34,450 nucleotides of DNA, taken from the NCBI GenBank assembly GCA_023419175.1, contig JAEZYG010000055.1, forward strand, positions 1-34,450. Direction: 5' to 3'. This document shows positions 8,671 to 15,109 of this stretch, piece by piece. The DNA is from Actinomycetes bacterium. GTDB taxonomy: Bacteria > Actinomycetota > Actinomycetes > Propionibacteriales > Propionibacteriaceae. Both the position numbers and the translations under genes were made by a program. How positions within the stretch are numbered: the first letter of the stretch is position 1; each line of letters begins with the position of its first letter. The notes under the pieces were generated by a model. It was not told the DNA's origin. It was given only the letters and a program-made list of their open reading frames with translations, and searched no databases.

Positions 8671-10650
8671 ATGACGTCTCAGACAACGTCCACCGCTCAA
8701 GGGATCATCACCCATGTTGGCGGTGTCGGGAATATCAAATCCCTCACACACTGCGCCACCCGTCTGCGTTTTGAACTGGTTGACGCCTCCAAAGTCGATA
8801 AGGATGCTCTGGACGCCATCCCGGCTGTCCTCGGTGTCGTCGATCAAAGCGGAGATCGCCTCCAGATCATCATGGGCGGAGCAGTTGCTGCCAATTACAC
8901 CGAAATCATGAATCTTCCCGAGATGAAAGATCTGGCTTCGCATGCCAAATCGGATAGTGATGTGAAAGATGCCGAGCGTGCGAAAGTGCGTGGTAAACAT
9001 CCGTGGATGGATGCTTTCTTTGAATATCTATCGGATTCCTTCCGTCCGATTCTCGGTGTTTTGCTTGGCGCATCGTTGGTGATCGCCTTCGCAGCTGTCC
9101 TTGATGCTTTGGGTGTGGTGGACTTCCGTGCTACGGATAAGAGCGCTTCATGGATCTTCGTGGACGCAATGTGGCGTTCTGTCTTCTACTTCTTGCCGAT
9201 CATGGTTGCCTATAACGCTGCGAAGAAGCTCAATGTCGATCCGTGGGTAGGCGGATCGATCATGGCTGCCCTCATGACGCCAGAATTTATCAGTCTGTCG
9301 AATCCAGAGCGTTTCTTGGATACCATCTGCACCACCAATGAGACTTTGGGAACCCAGGCATGTGTCGCTCATATCTTCGGAATTCCCATGCAGTTAAGTG
9401 ATTATGGAGGTCAGGTTTTCGTCCCCCTCATGATGGTTGCGGTTCTTGCTCCGCTCTATAAGGGATTGCAAAAGGTATTCCCCGCCAATTTGCAGATGGT
9501 TTTCGTCCCCTTCATCTCCTTGGCTGTCATGATCCCATTGACCGCTTTCCTTATCGGTCCTCTCGGTGTATGGCTCGGTTCGGGTATCGGTACCGGACTT
9601 GCCTGGATGAATACGAATGCCCCCTTCGTCTTCGCCATTCTCATCCCGATGCTCTATCCCTTCTTGGTTCCGCTTGGTCTGCACTGGCCATTGAACGCTT
9701 TGATGCTGATCAATATTCAGACCTTGGGATATGACTTCATCCAAGGCCCGATGGGTGCATGGAATTTCGCCTGTTTCGGTGCGACCGCCGGTGTGCTCGT
9801 CTTGTCGATTCGTCATAAGGAAACTCAGATGCGTCAAACCGCTATGGGTGCTCTTGCCGCCGGTTTGCTCGGCGGTATTTCTGAGCCTTCCCTCTACGGT
9901 ATCCATCTGCGTTTCAAGCGCATCTATCCGCGTATGCTCATCGGCTGTTTCGCAGGCGGTTTGACGATCGCTATCCTCTCGGCTCCTTTCCATGGCGTGA
10001 AGACAAGCGCATTCGTTTTCACCTCTTTGCTGACAATTCCCGTTTTCAATCCCATGTGGGTCTATGGAATTGCTGTCGCGGTGGCTTTCGTTGTGGCGAT
10101 GGTCTTGGTCGTCTTCTCGGACTATATGACGAAGGAAGAACGCGCTCAGCTCAAGGTTCAGCGTGAGGCGGCTGAGAATGCTATTTCCTCCGGTGATACT
10201 GAGGTGATCAAGGCTCCTGTGGACGGGGAATTGATCAGTTTAGATGAGGTTCCCGATCCCGTTTTCTCCTCTCGAGCTCTCGGAGAAGGTGTGGGGATTG
10301 TCCCATCCAGCTCCCAGATTGTCGCTCCTGTATCGGGCATCGTTCAAACGGTCGCTGAGACCGGTCACGCTTTTGGAATCACGACAGATGATTCCGTTGA
10401 AGTTCTCGTCCATGTTGGTATCGATACGGTCAAGATGGGTGGAGATGGATTCGAGGTTCACGTAACTCAAGGTCAGCGCGTTGTCCAGGGAGAATCGATG
10501 ATTACCGTCGATTTTGACAAGGTGCGTTCTGAAGGATTCTCTCCGATCACTGTCATGACTGTTGTCAATACTGATACGCTCGCTTCTGTCAGTCCCGTTA
10601 CTGCTCAACCAGTACATGCGGGAGATGTGGCGATTGACGTTACCCGTTAA
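8671..10650 (+). CDS. bglF: Beta-glucoside-type PTS permease, EIIBCA fusion
   Basis: Imports and phosphorylates a sugar, probably a beta-glucoside, using phosphate from HPr. Domain order is EIIB (GIITHVGGVGNI, phospho-Cys about residue 28 in THCATRLRF), EIIC with about ten helices (about 100-450, with GGSIMAALMTPEF, GIPMQLSDYGGQVF and GGISEPSLYGIHLRFKRIYP), then EIIA (GELISLDEVPDPVFSSRALGE, phospho-His about 581 in VLVHVGIDTV). The start is the ATG at 8671, seven bases after AGAAGG; an in-frame ATG at 8617 lies inside the upstream terminator and cannot be used. About 659 residues. Expression should depend on the RAT/terminator pair and the BglG protein 18 bases downstream. Sucrose or trehalose cannot be excluded as substrates. 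No phospho-glucosidase gene is adjacent. Confidence 0.93.
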   Translation: MTSQTTSTAQGIITHVGGVGNIKSLTHCATRLRFELVDASKVDKDALDAIPAVLGVVDQSGDRLQIIMGGAVAANYTEIMNLPEMKDLASHAKSDSDVKDAERAKVRGKHPWMDAFFEYLSDSFRPILGVLLGASLVIAFAAVLDALGVVDFRATDKSASWIFVDAMWRSVFYFLPIMVAYNAAKKLNVDPWVGGSIMAALMTPEFISLSNPERFLDTICTTNETLGTQACVAHIFGIPMQLSDYGGQVFVPLMMVAVLAPLYKGLQKVFPANLQMVFVPFISLAVMIPLTAFLIGPLGVWLGSGIGTGLAWMNTNAPFVFAILIPMLYPFLVPLGLHWPLNALMLINIQTLGYDFIQGPMGAWNFACFGATAGVLVLSIRHKETQMRQTAMGALAAGLLGGISEPSLYGIHLRFKRIYPRMLIGCFAGGLTIAILSAPFHGVKTSAFVFTSLLTIPVFNPMWVYGIAVAVAFVVAMVLVVFSDYMTKEERAQLKVQREAAENAISSGDTEVIKAPVDGELISLDEVPDPVFSSRALGEGVGIVPSSSQIVAPVSGIVQTVAETGHAFGITTDDSVEVLVHVGIDTVKMGGDGFEVHVTQGQRVVQGESMITVDFDKVRSEGFSPITVMTVVNTDTLASVSPVTAQPVHAGDVAIDVTR

Positions 10651-10668
10651 GAGCTATCAGGAGTATCT

Positions 10669-11583
10669 ATGATGTCCGATCGACCCCGGTTGCGTCCTAT
10701 GAGATGTGCCGGGGTCGGTGGCGCTTCGAGTAGCTATGAGATCTTGCGAGTCATCAATAACAATGTCGTTCTCGTCCGTCCGCAGAAAGGTCGGGAGGGG
10801 AGCGAGCGCATCCTCACCGGTCGAGGGATCGGTTTTCAGGCTCGTCCAGGGCAGAAGGTAGATCCTGAAAAGATCGTCAAAGTCTTTGCCCCTGCCGATG
10901 GACGAGATCCCGATCACATGGCTGAGTTGGTGGCGGCGATACCACCTGAACAGATTCAGATCGTGTCCGATGCTCTCGCCGAGGCGGGGATCGATACCTC
11001 GTTGGCTTCTCGAACCACCTTGGTGATAGCTCTAGCCGATCACATCACATTGGCATCCAGACGAGCTAAGCTCGGTCAGCACGTGGAATATCCGCTGAGA
11101 GCTGAAGTGGAATATCTCTATGCAGACGAATATCGATCTGCTGTCACTTTATTGAATTGTATTAACGCTCGCCTAGCCGATATTTTGCCACCGAGTGAAG
11201 CGGTGGCGATCACCCTTCATCTGGTCAATGCTGGATTTAATACAGGGGATCTATCCAATACCTATACGATGACTGGCATTATTCAACAGATGCTGACTGT
11301 CATCGGACAATCGTATGGACGCGATATGGATTCAACTTCGGTCAATGTCGCCCGTTTGATTACCCATCTGCGTTATCTCTTTGTGCGCTTACATTGCAAT
11401 AAGCAGATTGTGGAGCAATGCTCAGAGGTGGGCGAAGCGATACGGCTGGCGTATCCAGATGCCCTTAGCTGCGCTCAGAAAGTGGCGGCGATCGTCGAGC
11501 TCAGATTGGGATCGCAATTGACCAGCGATGAGATCGCCTATTTGACCCTCCACATCGCTCGTGTGACCAGCGATGATGAGTGA
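10669..11583 (+). CDS. bglG: BglG/LicT-family transcriptional antiterminator
   Basis: RNA-binding antiterminator that, when its PTS regulation domains are in the right phosphorylation state, binds the RAT site upstream of the PTS gene and lets transcription through. The CAT RNA-binding domain is at about residues 23-78 (YEILRVINNNVVLV, ILTGRGIGFQARPGQKV). PRD1 follows (LADHITLASRRAK, ITLHLVNAGFN) and PRD2 (RLITHLRYLFVRLHC, YLTLHIARVTSDDE), with the expected phosphorylatable histidines in each. 304 residues; about 22 residues precede the CAT domain where most relatives begin directly, and no later start codon sits near the domain border. AGGAG at 10659-10663 fits the ATG at 10669 or 10672. Confidence 0.93.
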   Translation: MMSDRPRLRPMRCAGVGGASSSYEILRVINNNVVLVRPQKGREGSERILTGRGIGFQARPGQKVDPEKIVKVFAPADGRDPDHMAELVAAIPPEQIQIVSDALAEAGIDTSLASRTTLVIALADHITLASRRAKLGQHVEYPLRAEVEYLYADEYRSAVTLLNCINARLADILPPSEAVAITLHLVNAGFNTGDLSNTYTMTGIIQQMLTVIGQSYGRDMDSTSVNVARLITHLRYLFVRLHCNKQIVEQCSEVGEAIRLAYPDALSCAQKVAAIVELRLGSQLTSDEIAYLTLHIARVTSDDE

Positions 11584-11597
11584 CGATCGCCTCTGGG

Positions 11598-12173
11598 CTA
11601 TGAATCGTTCGGAATGCGCTCGATATCGATCGCGATATTCGTTGCGTCAACTAGATAGCTTGCCACCGCGCTAAGAGCTGCGAGAGGAAGGGCTTGTCTG
11701 GTGTGAGCGAAGCGGACGCCTTGAGCTTTTCGGCGTTCTCCTCTGCGATAGATAGACCGCTCGATGAAATAGGTACCGGCAAGGGCTGCGGCAGATAGAG
11801 CGATAGCTCCGATGATGGCGGGGGTATTCAGGTTGATTTCGGGAAGATCATCACAGCAGCTTTGATCGTCATGGTCGGACGTATCGTCCGTATCGTTTAA
11901 TTCAGCGCAACAGTTTTCATCATGGACGGTGATCTGCTCATCGCGATCATCTAGAGATGAAGAAATATGGGCGTAGGTGGCGCCGGTAGCTACCAGGGTA
12001 GCTGTTCTCAAAAAGATAGAGCCAAAGCGGCAGCGCATATCGGGAAGAGCATAGTAGATCAGAGCGGAAAGTCCGCTGGTGATAGCGCATGCGGCGCGCG
12101 GATGATCCTTCGCCATCTTATGAATCTCGTGGCTATAGGGTATGGGGCATTTTTTCTCTGCTGATTGCGACAT
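11598..12173 (-). CDS. Unrecognised membrane protein with an acidic Cys-Cys loop
   Basis: A 191-residue protein I do not recognise. Three or four hydrophobic segments are visible: about 28-43, 52-70, 118-137 and 160-177. Between the second and third lies a strongly acidic loop (about 74-112) with two Cys-Cys pairs (HDENCCAEL and DDQSCCDDL) and histidines, which could bind a metal or form disulphides. An RRGERRKAQG stretch follows the third helix and is probably cytoplasmic. Translation from the ATG at 12173 is supported by AAAGGG eight bases upstream, and TATACT further up is a possible -10. It converges on bglG with 14 bases between stops. No function is proposed. Confidence 0.7.
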   Translation of the reverse strand: MSQSAEKKCPIPYSHEIHKMAKDHPRAACAITSGLSALIYYALPDMRCRFGSIFLRTATLVATGATYAHISSSLDDRDEQITVHDENCCAELNDTDDTSDHDDQSCCDDLPEINLNTPAIIGAIALSAAALAGTYFIERSIYRRGERRKAQGVRFAHTRQALPLAALSAVASYLVDATNIAIDIERIPNDS

Positions 12174-12229
12174 CGGAACCCTTTCTCTTATCTCTTATGA
12201 GGGGAGTATAGCAATGGGTTGATAGCGAT

Positions 12230-12425
12230 GATATAAAGATTTCTCTTGAAAAAGAATAGTAGCCTTTAATATAAAGACGTTAGCGAATTGAAATGGATAC
12301 ATTTATTCATCATACCTCTTATTGTGTTAAAAAATTTTAATCCATTTTGAGAATTCTCTTATTGGATGAATTGTTAAGCGTTAAGAATTTGATCTTTTTA
12401 TTTTGTTTGGGTAATTATTTTTAGA
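12230..12425. other. AT-rich stretch
   Basis: About 200 bases that are visibly more AT-rich than the surroundings (long runs such as TTAAAAAATTTTAA near 12328), without a coding frame. It ends where the truncated surface-protein frame begins (in-frame stop at 12412-12414). It may be the scar of a deletion or insertion, or a promoter region; I see no terminal repeats, transposase fragment or attachment site. Confidence 0.5.
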
Positions 12426-12441
12426 TGGCCAATTCCAAAAG

Positions 12442-12858
12442 GTGGGGGATTTGATCCGCTACGCCTTCGATATCCATAACAGCGGAACGGTGACATTGAG
12501 CGATATCCGTATCGTAGACCAGAAGCTGGGGTTGGATATCACATTGGATCGCTCTCTTGCTCCAGGAGAGAATTACCGTTACGTGGTTGAGCAACCATAT
12601 ACAGTCACAGCGGAAGATATTGTTCACGCCTCTGTGGACAATCAGGTGAGCGTCCATGGAAAGACACCTGATGGTAAGTCGGTCGATGATAGCGATGACG
12701 TAACTGTCAGCTATAACCCACCGATGAATCCGCGTCCTGTGGCTTTGCCAGTGACGGGAAGTCGTGGAGAACCCTTCCTTCCCGTTCTGCATATGGCTCC
12801 ATTGGTCATGGCTGTGATTTTCTCCTCCTCTCTCATAAGACGGAGAACTCATGCCTAA
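12442..12858 (+). pseudogene. C-terminal remnant of an LPxTG-anchored surface protein
   Basis: The frame begins in the middle of a domain: VGDLIRYAFDIHNSGTVTL is the usual opening of a DUF11/DUF7507-type Ig-like repeat, which in whole proteins follows many other repeats. It continues through one repeat to YNPPMNPRPV, then a complete cell-wall sorting signal: LPVTGS, a hydrophobic segment (MAPLVMAVIFSSSL) and the RRRTHA tail. There is no signal peptide, and the frame is closed by a stop at 12412-12414 only nine codons upstream of the GTG at 12442, which has no Shine-Dalgarno. So I read it as the end of a once larger sortase substrate whose 5' part was lost. Without export it cannot reach the wall. 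It could alternatively be expressed as a short cytoplasmic or membrane protein, but this seems unlikely. Confidence 0.75.
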
Positions 12859-12883
12859 ACTCTGAAGCTATGAGGTTAGAAGG

Positions 12884-12928
12884 CTCCGTGATCTATCGTT
12901 GACGCGATGGTCACGGAGTGTTTTCTTT
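12884..12928 (+). terminator. Intrinsic terminator after the surface-protein remnant
   Basis: CTCCGTGA (12884-12891) pairs with TCACGGAG (12911-12918), with ATCG/CGAT pairing inside, followed by TGTTTTCTTT. Confidence 0.85.
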
Positions 12929-13305
12929 GCCTCCTAGAATGAAGGGAAGTGCTGAAAGCCTAGAGATCCTCATCTGCAAACTGTCGTTCTTATTGCCTAG
13001 GGAGTCGATGCGAGATGAAGTATCTTTGCTAGACTCCTTGCCCCTGAGAAAGAGAGAGTCTACTGCTATGTAATACGCTCAATGTTTACTGTTTACCCAT
13101 GTGACTATAGAGATATTTGAAACTTCAAAGGAATGACGGCGGCTATATTCTGAGCTTAGGAGTGCTGAACTATTCATCTTGGACGGTATGTTGTGAATAG
13201 CGCTCAGAAGAGATAGTTTTCATTCTTCGATACCTATTCTATCGATTAATTTTCGCTCACAGGGAAATGGAGAAAAATTATCTTGGCTGGAGATAGCCTT
13301 ATAGG
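12929..13305. other. Intergenic stretch with no gene seen
   Basis: 377 bases between the terminator and the lipoprotein gene. I see no convincing coding frame. A seven-base inverted repeat (TAGACTC at 13030-13036, GAGTCTA at 13056-13062) lacks a T-run. The last bases hold a possible promoter: TAGCCT at 13294-13299, six bases before the lipoprotein ATG. Confidence 0.4.
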
Positions 13306-13839
13306 ATGAAGAAAATTATGACGAGTGCGTTGTCTATCGTTTTCCTCTGCGCTCTTGGAGGGTGTGGAAATCAGCTTCCTACCTCTCAGGAGACGGTGAC
13401 TGTTACCGCTTCTCCCAGTTCTTCTTTAGAGGTGTCGTCTGCGGATGGCTCTGCCAGTGCCGAAGTGGGAATTGACCGTTTGTCAGTAGTGAAGTCGTTT
13501 CAGTCTATGGATTACGGATGTCATGACGAAAAATGTTATAAGGATCGTGAGGGAATTTCCTATCGGGTTGATATCGATGCAGATTCTGTCGACTACGAAG
13601 TGAAAGAGCGTCGCCAAAATAGCGATTTTTCAGCATATATATCTCAAGGAATTGAAGATTTGGGAAATGGTCTTTCTCGGCGCGATTTCGATGGGCATTC
13701 ATGGGATGAGATCTCTGCCTGGATTCGTGAGAATGCGATGCACAATGACCAGACCATGACGGCTGGATCTTGGAAAGTAGCGATCGAATACGATGCTGAT
13801 CCGACAGATCGCTCCTGGGGAGTGAAGATCTCTCGCTAA
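13306..13839 (+). CDS. Small secreted lipoprotein, function unknown
   Basis: A 177-residue protein with a lipoprotein signal: basic MKKIM, a hydrophobic core, and lipobox LGGC with the lipidated Cys at residue 20. A Thr/Ser-rich linker (about 24-55) leads to a small globular domain (about 58-177) with one Cys pair (YGCHDEKCY) and SGxWKVAIEYDA-like strands near the end. I do not recognise the domain. The ATG lacks a spaced Shine-Dalgarno; TAGCCT ends six bases before it, consistent with a leaderless transcript. A terminator hairpin follows, so it is probably a single-gene unit. It should sit on the outer face of the membrane. Confidence 0.75.
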   Translation: MKKIMTSALSIVFLCALGGCGNQLPTSQETVTVTASPSSSLEVSSADGSASAEVGIDRLSVVKSFQSMDYGCHDEKCYKDREGISYRVDIDADSVDYEVKERRQNSDFSAYISQGIEDLGNGLSRRDFDGHSWDEISAWIRENAMHNDQTMTAGSWKVAIEYDADPTDRSWGVKISR

Positions 13840-13848
13840 TTTCTATGG

Positions 13849-13880
13849 CTGGGGGAGGAATCCCCCAGTCCTTTCCCTCT
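13849..13880 (+). terminator. Hairpin terminator after the lipoprotein gene
   Basis: CTGGGGGA (13849-13856) and TCCCCCAG (13861-13868) form a perfect eight-pair stem closed by a GGAA tetraloop, followed by a pyrimidine-rich but interrupted T-run (TCCTTTCCCTCT). Confidence 0.7.
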
Positions 13881-13883
13881 AGC

Positions 13884-13899
13884 ATGGGAGCGTTCCCAT
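13884..13899. promoter_or_regulatory. LacI-type operator, upstream copy
   Basis: ATGGGAGCGTTCCCAT is an inverted repeat with one asymmetric position and a central CG, the form typical of LacI-family operators. It shares the core with the site at 14012-14027. The centres are 128 bases apart, close to twelve helical turns, which would allow looping. The likely binder is the LacI-family protein at 18565-19620. Confidence 0.75.
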
Positions 13900-13975
13900 A
13901 TTTATCTACTTAACCTGCGCACCTTGAAACATCTCCATTTCTCAATATCTTATAGTTTCTCGATCTCTAGGTATT

Positions 13976-14005
13976 TTGACTCTTTGTATCCGCTCTAGTT
14001 AAGGT
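13976..14005 (+). promoter_or_regulatory. Promoter of the ABC importer operon
   Basis: TTGACT (13976-13981) and TAAGGT (14000-14005) are separated by 18 bases. Predicted transcription start is near 14012, which places the second operator directly on the start site, a classical repression arrangement. Confidence 0.5.
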
Positions 14006-14011
14006 GAGAAT

Positions 14012-14027
14012 GTGGGAACGTTCCCAC
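14012..14027. promoter_or_regulatory. LacI-type operator, promoter-proximal copy
   Basis: GTGGGAACGTTCCCAC is a perfect 16-base palindrome centred on CG, lying just downstream of the predicted -10 of the importer operon. Streptomyces CebR sites (TGGGAGCGCTCCCA) have a similar form, but the ligand cannot be inferred from that. Confidence 0.85.
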
Positions 14028-14061
14028 GCCGTCCAGAGTCGGGCGTTCAGAGAGGATCATC

Positions 14062-15102
14062 ATGCAAAGAAGCACACTCAGCGTTGCAGCATTAGCGTTA
14101 TCGGTCACCCTTTTGGCATCGTGTTCAGCGCCTCAAGGGAGTAAAGATGTCACGTCTGGCCAACTTACCGTCGCCTGCTCTCAGCAGGAAGACTTCTGTC
14201 AAAAGATCACTCAAGAATTCCAAAAAATGAGTGGAATCCCGACCACCTATGTCCGTCTTGGCGCTGGAGAAGTTCTTGCTCGTCTACAAGCGACTCAAGG
14301 GGAATTCGATGTTTGGGCTGGTGGACAAGCTGAGAACCATCTCATTGCCTCCCAAAAAGGGTGGATTGAGAACTATATCTCCCCCAATGCAGAAAAACTT
14401 TCCTCTGAATATAACGACGATCAAGGAATCTGGTCGGGTTTCTATACCGACTCGATTTCATTTTGTTATAACGAAGACGAAATCAAATCCCTAGGTATTG
14501 AGCCACCACATTCGTGGAAAGATCTTTTAGCTCCCGAGCTTAAAGGCAAAATCGTCATGTCCCATCCGGCAACTGCAGGAGTGGGGTATATGGTGCTCTA
14601 TACAGTTGAACAGGTATATGGTGCAGATCGAGACCAAGCAATTGACTATTTGAAGAAACTCGATAGCAATATCTTGCAATATTCCAAATCGTCAGCCACC
14701 TCCACCCTCATGGCTGGACGCAGTGAAATCGCAGTGGGAATCGCATTGGATTCCGATTGCGCGAAAGCTCAACAAGAGGGATTCGATTCATTGAAATATT
14801 CATATCCTGTAGAAGGAACGGGTTATGAAGTGGGAGCAGTCTCCGTCTTGAAAGGAGCCAAGAATAGGGAAGCTGCAGAGAAATTTATGGACTATGTGCT
14901 GAGCGTAGAAGCTCAGAATCTCTATGGAGATATCCCCTCCTATGCGGTTCCCACTCTCCAAGAAGCAACTCTTGGCGACAACGTTCCTCCCCAGAAAGAC
15001 ATTGTGAAAGTCGAATGGGATGTGGCGAAAGCAGCCGAGGAACGCGATTCATTCCTAGAGGTATTCACATCACAGATCGCCTCTAGCGACGAAGCGAAGT
15101 AG
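14062..15102 (+). CDS. ABC importer substrate-binding lipoprotein, AfuA/FbpA-type
   Basis: Captures the substrate outside the membrane for the permease and ATPase that follow. Lipobox LLASC gives a lipidated Cys at residue 21. The remaining 325 residues have the two-lobed fold of the ferric-type binding proteins (LTVACSQQEDFCQKI, LGAGEVLARLQATQGEFDVWAGG, SWKDLLAPELKGKIVMSHPA, PVEGTGYEVGAVSVLKGAKN, KFMDYVLSVEAQNLYGDIPSY). Annotation by similarity would say iron(III). However, where FbpA has its Tyr-Tyr iron ligands this protein reads VGIALDSDCAKAQQ, and the EGTGYE segment recalls AfuA-like proteins, one of which imports hexose phosphates. The operon has LacI operators and no iron box. I favour an organic phosphate, with the substrate unproven. 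GAGGA precedes the ATG. Confidence 0.88.
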   Translation: MQRSTLSVAALALSVTLLASCSAPQGSKDVTSGQLTVACSQQEDFCQKITQEFQKMSGIPTTYVRLGAGEVLARLQATQGEFDVWAGGQAENHLIASQKGWIENYISPNAEKLSSEYNDDQGIWSGFYTDSISFCYNEDEIKSLGIEPPHSWKDLLAPELKGKIVMSHPATAGVGYMVLYTVEQVYGADRDQAIDYLKKLDSNILQYSKSSATSTLMAGRSEIAVGIALDSDCAKAQQEGFDSLKYSYPVEGTGYEVGAVSVLKGAKNREAAEKFMDYVLSVEAQNLYGDIPSYAVPTLQEATLGDNVPPQKDIVKVEWDVAKAAEERDSFLEVFTSQIASSDEAK

Positions 15103-15109
15103 ACGATAT

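Noticed and set aside
9394..9993. 199-codon open frame opposite the PTS gene
   Set aside because: Low-complexity hydrophilic translation opposite an intact EIIC domain with all family motifs; no independent evidence.
12230..12425. Mobile element or attachment site in the AT-rich stretch
   Set aside because: No transposase or integrase fragment, terminal repeats, target duplication or adjacent tRNA could be seen.
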